This document shows positions 1 through 10,866 of a stretch of 64,000 nt of DNA, one piece after another (the first letter of the stretch is position 1; each line of letters begins with the position of its first letter). The notes under the pieces are model-generated. The model saw nothing but the letters and a program-made list of their open reading frames with translations, made no database searches and was not told where the DNA came from. The translations under genes were made by a program, and so were the position numbers. This DNA is from Icerya purchasi (taxonomy: Eukaryota; Arthropoda; Insecta; Hemiptera; Monophlebidae). Location: positions 308,650,734-308,714,733 of the forward strand of contig CM077115.1 of the NCBI GenBank assembly GCA_039619475.1, written 5' to 3'.

Positions 1-95
1 TAAGTCAGTTGTTCATTACAGCCACCAAAGAAATGATAATTACATTATTTCCAAGTTGTGTTGGAGACATTTATGCATTTCTACAGATAGATTAA
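1..95 (+). CDS. MAEL-domain gene, 3' end only (cut by window edge)
   Basis: These bases encode the last 30 residues and stop of a Maelstrom-domain protein that starts outside the window. They are the exact reverse complement of 9877-9971, so this is the left-arm partner of the minus-strand gene at 9877-10725. The peptide ends FLQID and a TAA at 93-95. Against the paralog at 60571-61590, one base is missing near 84-88; this shifts the frame and produces the early stop. Past the stop, the other frame still resembles the paralog's tail (a CYEHEHDEE-like stretch) up to about position 174. The two palindrome copies therefore share one truncating lesion. The rest of this copy should lie just left of the window. 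Confidence 0.8.
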   Translation, partial: SQLFITATKEMIITLFPSCVGDIYAFLQID

Positions 96-2439
96 AACCG
101 GATGATATGATAAAATCACTTCTACCATGTTACGAGCATGAGCATGATGAAGAATTCGTCTATGAGGTGTGTTGATCAATAGAGCAACAGGTAGAAAACC
201 TAGTAGTTTACGAGACACAGCATGTTCAAAGAAAAAAAACGAACTAGCACAAGCAGATCAGAGTTGCAACATACGAGTGGGAGATATATTCTCGAGAACA
301 ACAGCTTGATTATAAAAAACGTCGAAGATACATGTATCTATCTGTGAACAATTATCACATCAAACATAAAAAGGTTGACTAAAAGATTATTATTTTCTTT
401 TTTCGTTCATTCTCGCCACTATTACCACTGGCGCCCCCACTGTCAAGACCTCTAAACATACATTACTAACCTCGCCAACACTATAATATTTTTTCTCTGT
501 GTTACTAAATTAACCCAACTATATTTTTATTCATTTGTTACACAAACATTTGTTCAAATCTTTTGTAATATATCGTACATACATTTATAGCCCACAGACA
601 CTACTTGCTTCATTACCACGAATACATCTCTTTCATGGTCACTTATCGTAACATAGTTTTTCCTGAAATTGTAAAAAAATTCTCTTCGTTCCATTCTTCC
701 AAGTTTTCCAAATTTCAAATCATGCATAATTATTTAAGAATCAAATTAAGTATATTTTATCATTTCCAAAAAATTAATCATCTCTGTACAAGGCATTAAC
801 TCATTTTTCAAAACAAACATATTATTTTTTTAATCTATCATACATATCATTTTTATCATTCAAATTTTTTTCTGAATTCACAAATAGTTAACCTATAGAA
901 AACATATTATTGTAAACATACATGACGAAGTCACTCCTCATAATTACATCATGAATTCATTTTTTTTTTCATTTTTTTTTTTTTTTACCATCATGAAATT
1001 GTAGTAGTGTTTTTAATTTTTTTATTTTCCATACATGACAAAAGCAATACAATCACGACATCTATGAATACACACCATATGCTTCCAATAACCTATCATG
1101 CATTTTTTTAAATTAGTCCAAGCATACTATTTTTTCAATAACAAAGCCGATCATACATAATTTTTTCTTCTATATAATCACTAATCTATGAAAACACTTG
1201 ATTCGTTTTACTCATACTGTAGCAACCACTCCTTTTCCCTCATGCTAACAAACTTCAAAATTTAATAATATAACACGAAATTAATCTAAATATCTGTTCA
1301 TGCTATTAAAATTAATATATCAATCTTTACATTCCTTTTGTACATTTCTGAAAAAATCCTACAACATGTTTTAAAATTAATCGAAGTATACTATTTTATT
1401 ACCTAAAATCAATTATTCTCTCATACAGTTTTTTCCAATCATCCATAATGTTTTTTCTGTATTGTCATTATTACAAAGTCATACAAAACAACAACACATT
1501 TTTAATCATAATGAATCCTTCATTCCATTCTGTTCATGCTATATACCATTATCATTCAATTCAACGTTATGAAATTAGTCTAAATATACATTCATGCTAG
1601 CAAAGTTATTATCTCACCCTTTGCATTGTTCCAAGATGATTTATTTGTCATTTTTTCTTTAAATTTCCCTCATACTATTATTTTTGAAATGTAGGATGAT
1701 GACTATGATTAGAATTCATGATTATGAAGAGAGAGATGCATGGTGAAATTGTATTGTCATTATATGCGAGATGATGTGTGTTTGTGGGTGAGTATGGATG
1801 CATGTAAAATATATGAGTGTGTTAGTAGAAAACATCCATTCATGCGTGAACACAGGTACAGATACAGTTATAGAATGAGAGAGGTAAAAATATATATTTT
1901 GTTATGTTTGATATGTGCATGATAAAGAGGTTAACAAAGAATAATCACATTACCCTCACAACTTAGACATTGAGTTTTACCTTTGCAATATTTTAGATGT
2001 AAAAGCAGTGACATTGACATGTGGTAAACGTTTTCATCACTTTTGACTAATTATAACCAATTTTCCAACATTTCTCTTCGTTTTTCCTACATTTTAATAC
2101 TTTTACACCGTTTCAGTCAATTTTTGCTATTTAATGCCATTTTTTCCAGTGTTTTTACCACCTTTCTCACAATTTTCATCATTCTTTCATCATCTTTGTT
2201 AGGTTTTTTCTTACAACTCTTTAATATTTCGATTGTTGCTAGTGATAACCATCATTATTTATGCTTTCAATCCTTCCACTTCAGCAATGCACACATACAG
2301 CTTAGCAATCGCCGCAGCCATTGAACGTTGTAGGACTGCAATCGTGATCTCCATTTGATTATTGGGATTTAAAAGTCACATCTTTGAACGCTTGATCTAA
2401 TGCATCAACATGATTTTTTTTGTATTCGCCCACCCGCTG

Positions 2440-2657
2440 CTGGAGGTTCCACTTAATATTCTCAACAGACTATCATACAGTCGTTTAACAAGAGAATCTG
2501 TAAGACCCGAGACATTTACTTAACGTTTTCCCAACACATTTACAGACATACCCTGTACACTAAGGAAATCTTTAAACATCTCTGTAACCATTCCTTTTAA
2601 GCTGGCGGGAGCAAGGAACTCCTATAAACGTTTATCAATCAGCACTTCATCGTTCAT
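2440..2657 (-). pseudogene. Coding-like relic in left arm, unknown
   Basis: Mirror copy of the relic described at 7315-7532. Read on the minus strand it starts ATG-AAC-GAT-GAA and stays protein-like, with stretches such as SLKGMVTEMFKDFLSVQG and GLTDSLVKRLYDSLLRI, broken by two in-frame stops. I do not recognise a family. It could be a chance open stretch, but the amphipathic composition and richer base content differ from the flanking AT-rich DNA. Confidence 0.3.
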
Positions 2658-2783
2658 CGCCCTGGTTTCACTCGCCGTTGCACAGACATGTAATAAACAT
2701 TTTCTTCTTTTACAATTTTCTTATGCTATAACACTATTACATCATTTTTCCTCGTTTCTAACTAATTGTAACCAGTTTTCCAT

Positions 2784-3031
2784 TATTTCTTAGCATGTTC
2801 TTCTGTTTAGGACCTTTTGCGCTATTTTTTCATCAATTTATGTTATTTCACATCGTTTTTCTGGTGATTTTAGTGCCTTTCACACAATTTTACTAATTAT
2901 TTTCGACTATTTCTTAACACGTTCTTCTGTTTTAGGTCCTTTTTGCACTATTTTTTCATCAATTTATGTTATTTCACATCGTTTTTCTAGTGTTTTACTA
3001 CCTTTCACACAATTTTACTCAATTTTTCCCC
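2784..3031 (+). repeat. Tandem duplication, two units of about 124 bp
   Basis: Two consecutive units begin TATTTCTTA(G/A)CA and run through a shared block containing TTCATCAATTTATGTTATTT and CTTTCACACAATTTTACT. They differ by a few substitutions and single-base indels. A looser relative lies at about 2041-2200. The same pair is mirrored in the right arm at 6941-7188. Nothing suggests coding function. Confidence 0.8.
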
Positions 3032-3130
3032 ATCTTTGAAGATTTTTTTTTTCATTTATCTCATACATTATATCTCCGAATGTGACGATTAGCTATCCTT
3101 TTAAGTACATTTTTTTAATTCGATATAAGT

Positions 3131-4304
3131 GAGGAGTACTTTTCAGGTCGACATGTATACTTCATGTTATGACATTCAATTCATTATTAATCTATGTTTC
3201 AACAGGTTTGTGGTCGGTTGTTGGAGGTTTACAGAACTTTCTGTTGCATTGCTTATAGTATAATGGTTCTTGTGTGCTAGTGAGATGATGGTGTTTTGTG
3301 GGGAATAATAAACATGGGAAAGAGAAGGAGTGCGCCCCATCAAGCAGGGGGGAGTGATGCTTCGTAATTAACTTGGGTATTGCGCGCATTGCATGGCAGT
3401 TATAATATGCTCGAGCAAAAATTAGTCGCTGTACTCGCATGGTGTTCATGTTATTCATTAAATGTTCACACTGAGAGATGCAATGGGCTCATCGACAGAT
3501 GGATCCATGCTATCATTTCGATTTTTATAATTGTAATCTGCACTGAGCATGTATGTATTACAACGAACCCATCAACTCTGTTACAGATGGTAATGTTTGA
3601 GGATAGATAGTGAAACGTTCATTAGAACATGAATGTGTATACAAAGTGTTGTTACATCACATGTATGTCATCAAATTAACTAAAATGTTGCGTCTATAGT
3701 AAAAAAAGAAATGAGGGTTTTTCCCTAAGAGGGCGACTATAATAAAATTGATGCGATTTTAGATGGAAATGGGAGTATTTTACAGTAAAAACGCTGTTTT
3801 GCACCTAAATGGTGAATATTCTGGAGGTTAAACGGCATTTTTCACACAAAATTTGATGTTTTTTTTATAAATGTGGCTATTTTACTCCTACATGGAGTAA
3901 TTTCTGCATGAGGAGTACTTTTTTGGACTGACATGTATACTTCTTGATGTGGTATTCATTTCATTCTGAAGCTATGTTTGAACAGCTTTGTAAATGGTTG
4001 GGGGGGAAGTTTACAGAACTTTTCTGCTGCATCAGTTATAAGATAATAGTTTTTATATGCTGGTGAGATGAAGGTATTTGGTTAGGAATAATAAATATGG
4101 GTAAGAGGTGGAGTGCATCCCAATCAAGCATGGGAGAGTATTGTTTGGGAATTAACTCCATTATTTGCACACATTGCAATACAATTATAATCAGTTTGGT
4201 CAAAATTACTTGTTATATATCGTTCATGTTATACATTAAACATTCACACTGAGAAACGGACTGGACTCTTCGACATCAAGGTCCATGCGATCATTACACT
4301 TTTT
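3131..4304 (+). repeat. Diverged direct duplication in left arm (3131-3530 and 3909-4304)
   Basis: Two blocks of about 0.4 kb, offset by about 778 bp, both start GAGGAGTACTTTT, share GACATGTATACTTC, TTTACAGAACTTT, GGAATAATAAA and TTCACACTGAGA in the same order, and end near a CCATGC(T/G)ATCATT motif. They differ far more from each other than the two palindrome arms do, so this duplication is older than the palindrome or its last homogenisation. The 380 bp between the blocks has no recognised gene. Mirrored at 5668-6841. Confidence 0.8.
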
Positions 4305-4643
4305 TTCAACAATTTGTGACGTTTCATACTATTTTTTAATGTTTTGAACGGCTCTTATGATGTATTTCAGCACATTTTCACAGGTACAAAGTTCGTAATG
4401 CGAAATAATTTGAATTATTTCGACAGTCTTTACACACAAATAAAATACTATACCATTAACACACTCAACATGAAACAAATCATTACAAATAGAAATAAAC
4501 AACGAAATTGCTCAGAAATTTTAATGAAATTCAAGAAGCATAGTGTATATGAAAATGAATATATTCTTTAAATCAACACTCCAAACTTGCAGTTTCAGAA
4601 TTATATCAGAACCTGACTAAGAACTCCGTTGTTCCTTTTGCTG

Positions 4644-5328
4644 CATATATATGTATATATATGTAGATATATATATGTATTTATTTAAATATATATGTGT
4701 ATATATGTAGATATATTTATGTATATATGTAGATATATATATGTATTTATGTAGATATATATGTGTATATATGTAGATATATGTATGTATATATGTAGAT
4801 ATATATATGTATTTATGTAGATATATATGTGTATATATGTAGATATATGTATGTATATATGTAGATATGTATGTATTTATGTAGATATATATGTGTATAT
4901 ATGTAGATATATATGTATATATGTAGATATATATGTGTATATATGTAGATATATATGTATATATGTAGATATATATGTAGATATATATGTATATATGTAG
5001 ATATATATGTAGATATATATGTATATATGTAGATATATATGTGTATATATGTAGATATATATGTGTATATATGTAGATATATGTATGTATATATGTAGAT
5101 ATATATGTATTTATGTAGATATATATGTGTATATATGTAGATATATATGTATATATGTAGATATATATGTGTATATATGTAGATATATATGTATATATTT
5201 AGATATATATGTATATATTTAGATATATATGTATATATTTAGATATATATGTATATATTTAGATATATATATGTACATATGTAGTTATATGTATAATTTA
5301 ATAATATATGATTATATATGTATATATA
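4644..5328. repeat. Palindrome spacer: TATATG/TAGATA microsatellite
   Basis: This 685-bp loop between the two arms is an almost pure array of short units mixing TATATATG, TAGATATA and GTATTTA. The GTAGATA words keep one orientation from end to end, so the spacer is not itself a palindrome. That points to a stem-and-loop inverted duplication rather than a simple read folded back on itself. Arm identity ends exactly at CTG|C (left) and T|ACAGC (right). Confidence 0.9.
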
Positions 5329-5667
5329 CAGCAAAAGGAACAACGGAGTTCTTAGTCAGGTTCTGATATAATTCTGAAACTGCAAGTTTGGAGTGTTGAT
5401 TTAAAGAATATATTCATTTTCATATACACTATGCTTCTTGAATTTCATTAAAATTTCTGAGCAATTTCGTTGTTTATTTCTATTTGTAATGATTTGTTTC
5501 ATGTTGAGTGTGTTAATGGTATAGTATTTTATTTGTGTGTAAAGACTGTCGAAATAATTCAAATTATTTCGCATTACGAACTTTGTACCTGTGAAAATGT
5601 GCTGAAATACATCATAAGAGCCGTTCAAAACATTAAAAAATAGTATGAAACGTCACAAATTGTTGAA

Positions 5668-6841
5668 AAAAAGTGTAATGATCGCATGGACCTTGATGTC
5701 GAAGAGTCCAGTCCGTTTCTCAGTGTGAATGTTTAATGTATAACATGAACGATATATAACAAGTAATTTTGACCAAACTGATTATAATTGTATTGCAATG
5801 TGTGCAAATAATGGAGTTAATTCCCAAACAATACTCTCCCATGCTTGATTGGGATGCACTCCACCTCTTACCCATATTTATTATTCCTAACCAAATACCT
5901 TCATCTCACCAGCATATAAAAACTATTATCTTATAACTGATGCAGCAGAAAAGTTCTGTAAACTTCCCCCCCAACCATTTACAAAGCTGTTCAAACATAG
6001 CTTCAGAATGAAATGAATACCACATCAAGAAGTATACATGTCAGTCCAAAAAAGTACTCCTCATGCAGAAATTACTCCATGTAGGAGTAAAATAGCCACA
6101 TTTATAAAAAAAACATCAAATTTTGTGTGAAAAATGCCGTTTAACCTCCAGAATATTCACCATTTAGGTGCAAAACAGCGTTTTTACTGTAAAATACTCC
6201 CATTTCCATCTAAAATCGCATCAATTTTATTATAGTCGCCCTCTTAGGGAAAAACCCTCATTTCTTTTTTTACTATAGACGCAACATTTTAGTTAATTTG
6301 ATGACATACATGTGATGTAACAACACTTTGTATACACATTCATGTTCTAATGAACGTTTCACTATCTATCCTCAAACATTACCATCTGTAACAGAGTTGA
6401 TGGGTTCGTTGTAATACATACATGCTCAGTGCAGATTACAATTATAAAAATCGAAATGATAGCATGGATCCATCTGTCGATGAGCCCATTGCATCTCTCA
6501 GTGTGAACATTTAATGAATAACATGAACACCATGCGAGTACAGCGACTAATTTTTGCTCGAGCATATTATAACTGCCATGCAATGCGCGCAATACCCAAG
6601 TTAATTACGAAGCATCACTCCCCCCTGCTTGATGGGGCGCACTCCTTCTCTTTCCCATGTTTATTATTCCCCACAAAACACCATCATCTCACTAGCACAC
6701 AAGAACCATTATACTATAAGCAATGCAACAGAAAGTTCTGTAAACCTCCAACAACCGACCACAAACCTGTTGAAACATAGATTAATAATGAATTGAATGT
6801 CATAACATGAAGTATACATGTCGACCTGAAAAGTACTCCTC
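5668..6841 (-). repeat. Mirror of the 0.4-kb direct duplication
   Basis: Reverse complement of the paired blocks at 3131-3530 and 3909-4304, here at 6442-6841 and 5668-6063. The content is the same as in the left arm. Confidence 0.8.
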
Positions 6842-6940
6842 ACTTATATCGAATTAAAAAAATGTACTTAAAAGGATAGCTAATCGTCACATTCGGAGAT
6901 ATAATGTATGAGATAAATGAAAAAAAAAATCTTCAAAGAT

Positions 6941-7188
6941 GGGGAAAAATTGAGTAAAATTGTGTGAAAGGTAGTAAAACACTAGAAAAACGATGTGAAA
7001 TAACATAAATTGATGAAAAAATAGTGCAAAAAGGACCTAAAACAGAAGAACGTGTTAAGAAATAGTCGAAAATAATTAGTAAAATTGTGTGAAAGGCACT
7101 AAAATCACCAGAAAAACGATGTGAAATAACATAAATTGATGAAAAAATAGCGCAAAAGGTCCTAAACAGAAGAACATGCTAAGAAATA
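6941..7188 (-). repeat. Mirror of the 124-bp tandem duplication
   Basis: Reverse complement of 2784-3031, identical in the compared stretches. Confidence 0.8.
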
Positions 7189-7314
7189 ATGGAAAACTGG
7201 TTACAATTAGTTAGAAACGAGGAAAAATGATGTAATAGTGTTATAGCATAAGAAAATTGTAAAAGAAGAAAATGTTTATTACATGTCTGTGCAACGGCGA
7301 GTGAAACCAGGGCG

Positions 7315-7532
7315 ATGAACGATGAAGTGCTGATTGATAAACGTTTATAGGAGTTCCTTGCTCCCGCCAGCTTAAAAGGAATGGTTACAGAGATGTTTAA
7401 AGATTTCCTTAGTGTACAGGGTATGTCTGTAAATGTGTTGGGAAAACGTTAAGTAAATGTCTCGGGTCTTACAGATTCTCTTGTTAAACGACTGTATGAT
7501 AGTCTGTTGAGAATATTAAGTGGAACCTCCAG
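7315..7532 (+). pseudogene. Coding-like relic in right arm, unknown
   Basis: From an ATG at 7315 the plus strand reads MNDEVLIDKRL, stop, EFLAPASLKGMVTEMFKDFL, SVQGMSVNVLGKR, stop, VNVSGLTDSLVKRLYDSLL. A second frame just downstream (about 7520-7600) reads HVDALDQAFKDVTFK. Alternating hydrophobic and charged residues and a G/C content above the surroundings suggest a decayed exon or transposon segment. No family is recognised, no signal or membrane segment is seen, and two in-frame stops rule out an intact protein here. It was amplified with the MAEL copies. Confidence 0.3.
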
Positions 7533-9876
7533 CAGCGGGTGGGCGAATACAAAAAAAATCATGTTGATGCATTAGATCAAGCGTTCAAAGATGTGACTTT
7601 TAAATCCCAATAATCAAATGGAGATCACGATTGCAGTCCTACAACGTTCAATGGCTGCGGCGATTGCTAAGCTGTATGTGTGCATTGCTGAAGTGGAAGG
7701 ATTGAAAGCATAAATAATGATGGTTATCACTAGCAACAATCGAAATATTAAAGAGTTGTAAGAAAAAACCTAACAAAGATGATGAAAGAATGATGAAAAT
7801 TGTGAGAAAGGTGGTAAAAACACTGGAAAAAATGGCATTAAATAGCAAAAATTGACTGAAACGGTGTAAAAGTATTAAAATGTAGGAAAAACGAAGAGAA
7901 ATGTTGGAAAATTGGTTATAATTAGTCAAAAGTGATGAAAACGTTTACCACATGTCAATGTCACTGCTTTTACATCTAAAATATTGCAAAGGTAAAACTC
8001 AATGTCTAAGTTGTGAGGGTAATGTGATTATTCTTTGTTAACCTCTTTATCATGCACATATCAAACATAACAAAATATATATTTTTACCTCTCTCATTCT
8101 ATAACTGTATCTGTACCTGTGTTCACGCATGAATGGATGTTTTCTACTAACACACTCATATATTTTACATGCATCCATACTCACCCACAAACACACATCA
8201 TCTCGCATATAATGACAATACAATTTCACCATGCATCTCTCTCTTCATAATCATGAATTCTAATCATAGTCATCATCCTACATTTCAAAAATAATAGTAT
8301 GAGGGAAATTTAAAGAAAAAATGACAAATAAATCATCTTGGAACAATGCAAAGGGTGAGATAATAACTTTGCTAGCATGAATGTATATTTAGACTAATTT
8401 CATAACGTTGAATTGAATGATAATGGTATATAGCATGAACAGAATGGAATGAAGGATTCATTATGATTAAAAATGTGTTGTTGTTTTGTATGACTTTGTA
8501 ATAATGACAATACAGAAAAAACATTATGGATGATTGGAAAAAACTGTATGAGAGAATAATTGATTTTAGGTAATAAAATAGTATACTTCGATTAATTTTA
8601 AAACATGTTGTAGGATTTTTTCAGAAATGTACAAAAGGAATGTAAAGATTGATATATTAATTTTAATAGCATGAACAGATATTTAGATTAATTTCGTGTT
8701 ATATTATTAAATTTTGAAGTTTGTTAGCATGAGGGAAAAGGAGTGGTTGCTACAGTATGAGTAAAACGAATCAAGTGTTTTCATAGATTAGTGATTATAT
8801 AGAAGAAAAAATTATGTATGATCGGCTTTGTTATTGAAAAAATAGTATGCTTGGACTAATTTAAAAAAATGCATGATAGGTTATTGGAAGCATATGGTGT
8901 GTATTCATAGATGTCGTGATTGTATTGCTTTTGTCATGTATGGAAAATAAAAAAATTAAAAACACTACTACAATTTCATGATGGTAAAAAAAAAAAAAAA
9001 TGAAAAAAAAAATGAATTCATGATGTAATTATGAGGAGTGACTTCGTCATGTATGTTTACAATAATATGTTTTCTATAGGTTAACTATTTGTGAATTCAG
9101 AAAAAAATTTGAATGATAAAAATGATATGTATGATAGATTAAAAAAATAATATGTTTGTTTTGAAAAATGAGTTAATGCCTTGTACAGAGATGATTAATT
9201 TTTTGGAAATGATAAAATATACTTAATTTGATTCTTAAATAATTATGCATGATTTGAAATTTGGAAAACTTGGAAGAATGGAACGAAGAGAATTTTTTTA
9301 CAATTTCAGGAAAAACTATGTTACGATAAGTGACCATGAAAGAGATGTATTCGTGGTAATGAAGCAAGTAGTGTCTGTGGGCTATAAATGTATGTACGAT
9401 ATATTACAAAAGATTTGAACAAATGTTTGTGTAACAAATGAATAAAAATATAGTTGGGTTAATTTAGTAACACAGAGAAAAAATATTATAGTGTTGGCGA
9501 GGTTAGTAATGTATGTTTAGAGGTCTTGACAGTGGGGGCGCCAGTGGTAATAGTGGCGAGAATGAACGAAAAAAGAAAATAATAATCTTTTAGTCAACCT
9601 TTTTATGTTTGATGTGATAATTGTTCACAGATAGATACATGTATCTTCGACGTTTTTTATAATCAAGCTGTTGTTCTCGAGAATATATCTCCCACTCGTA
9701 TGTTGCAACTCTGATCTGCTTGTGCTAGTTCGTTTTTTTTCTTTGAACATGCTGTGTCTCGTAAACTACTAGGTTTTCTACCTGTTGCTCTATTGATCAA
9801 CACACCTCATAGACGAATTCTTCATCATGCTCATGCTCGTAACATGGTAGAAGTGATTTTATCATATCATCCGGTT

Positions 9877-10725
9877 TTAATCTATCTGTAGAAATGCATA
9901 AATGTCTCCAACACAACTTGGAAATAATGTAATTATCATTTCTTTGGTGGCTGTAATGAACAACTGACTTAAATCATTTATATTGAGATTATTCATAAGC
10001 TTCAGCGGATGGAAAACATGATCGTACCAGGCCTTCATTACCATAACGTTTTTCGCTGCACAATGAAAACTATCATTCTCATTATGATGTTTACAGGTTA
10101 TCAAATTGCTTATATCAAAATACTCTTCATGTAGATTCTCAATACTATGTAGTCGAAAGACTTTATCCATATTAACGATTCCATAGTCTAAATCACTCAA
10201 CAATTCAGACTTTTCGTTAAGTTCCATTAGTATAAGTTTAGCATATACCGTTAAAATATATATGCGAGCTCTCGGTTTTTGAGATATTATCGTGAATATA
10301 TCGCGTGCCATAAATGTTTCTTCCCGACAGGGAAATAATGAAGGATTTTTCAAGTGATGACTCATCGAAGAACATTGTAAATGTGGCGTTTTTGATGAAT
10401 GCCATGCTCTGCTTGGCTTATACAGTGTATGCAAACACTTTCCGCCAGACATATCAATCATTGCTAGTTCGGTTACTCGAAAACCATAATCACAATCTAT
10501 ATGGATGCTGATATCTACAAAATATTCCGCTATATCTGCTTGTTCTGATAATAATACAGGACCAATGATATTATGTACAGAAGATGTTGATCCTTCTGCT
10601 GTATAACCATCATCTGATTGCTGTGATTGAGGTGATGAAGTTGTATGCGAGACACTATCACTCGAAAATGAATTCTGAATAAATTCGTCGACTTTAATAT
10701 CAATCGAATCGGTATTGTTATTCAT
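9877..10725 (-). CDS. MAEL-domain protein, HMG box absent, C-terminus truncated by frameshift
   Basis: Intronless 282-residue protein. Residues 1-60 are Ser/Thr-rich and low-complexity; residues 61-225 form a Maelstrom domain, the RNase H-like fold of the piRNA-pathway factor Maelstrom. The signature residues are present: Glu86 in VTELAMID, His123 in SMSHHL, and Cys211-x2-His214-x7-Cys222 in TCKHHNENDSFHC, the same spacing as in animal Maelstrom. SELLSDL, before NMDKVF, also fits the family. Known Maelstroms carry an N-terminal HMG box; there is none here, and an in-frame TAA just upstream supports this ATG. A one-base deletion near the end removes the C-terminal tail found in the paralog at 60571, leaving the domain whole. 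The last 95 bases lie in the visible palindrome arm. The family call is firm; activity is not established. Confidence 0.8.
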   Translation of the reverse strand: MNNNTDSIDIKVDEFIQNSFSSDSVSHTTSSPQSQQSDDGYTAEGSTSSVHNIIGPVLLSEQADIAEYFVDISIHIDCDYGFRVTELAMIDMSGGKCLHTLYKPSRAWHSSKTPHLQCSSMSHHLKNPSLFPCREETFMARDIFTIISQKPRARIYILTVYAKLILMELNEKSELLSDLDYGIVNMDKVFRLHSIENLHEEYFDISNLITCKHHNENDSFHCAAKNVMVMKAWYDHVFHPLKLMNNLNINDLSQLFITATKEMIITLFPSCVGDIYAFLQID

Positions 10726-10866
10726 GTTTGAATAATATTTTTAACTTTTTACTAAGAATGTAGAAAATTATTACTTTTAATGTTAGAGCAAACTTTTATT
10801 AATGCGTGAAGAACACAGCTTCAACAAATTCTACACGTTTAATGTAACACTAATACTGACTGCCTG
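10726..10866 (-). promoter_or_regulatory. Conserved 5' flank of the MAEL gene
   Basis: Read on the minus strand, this block matches the DNA just upstream of the paralog at 60571: a CAGTCAGTATTAGT word, then TGTGTTC and CACGCATTA, then TATTATTCAA before the ATG. It probably contains the 5' untranslated region and core promoter. Compared with the paralog, an 80-bp pyrimidine-rich block is absent here. No TATA box or initiator can be assigned with confidence. Confidence 0.5.

Larger units (their letters stand above)
1..4643 (+). repeat. Left arm of a giant inverted repeat (palindrome)
   Basis: Each position x matches the complement of position 9972-x up to 4643, where the arms diverge at the edge of the microsatellite spacer. 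All segments I compared are identical, including T10 and T15 homopolymers near 960-985, and six pairs of mirrored spurious reading frames are identical residue for residue. Apart from the MAEL 3' end the arm holds no convincing intact gene. It is AT-rich, with scattered degenerate units carrying an AAATTAGTCTAAGTATA-like core (about 700-1700), a coding-like relic (2440-2657, minus), a 124-bp tandem duplication (2784-3031) and a diverged 0.4-kb direct duplication (3131-4304). The outer end is not visible. Confidence 0.95.
5329..9971 (-). repeat. Right arm of the giant inverted repeat
   Basis: Exact reverse complement of 1-4643 wherever compared. It contains, in mirror order, the 0.4-kb direct duplication (5668-6841), the 124-bp tandem duplication (6941-7188), the coding-like relic (7315-7532, plus), the AT-rich degenerate units (about 8300-9300) and the 3' end of the minus-strand MAEL gene. 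Its 9971 boundary is set only by the window start; identity may continue through the gene and its 5' flank if the left arm extends beyond the window. Confidence 0.95.

Noticed and set aside
605..4571. Six short open frames in each palindrome arm (60-93 codons)
   Set aside because: They are AT-driven chance frames with low-complexity composition, and they appear twice only because the arms are identical.
4644..5328. CRISPR-like array in the spacer
   Set aside because: Units are short, variable AT microsatellite words with no unique spacers, and the DNA is eukaryotic in character.
1..9971. The palindrome as a simple sequencing fold-back artefact
   Set aside because: The centre is a directional microsatellite rather than a symmetric point, so the simplest artefact does not fit. 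A consensus or assembly effect is still not excluded and is listed as a check.
9877..10725. Reading the MAEL proteins as active DEDDh exonucleases
   Set aside because: The position of the first catalytic acid pair reads VDIS rather than DxE, and the Cys-x2-His-x7-Cys set is that of Maelstrom, which is thought to derive from DEDDh nucleases without their catalytic acids.
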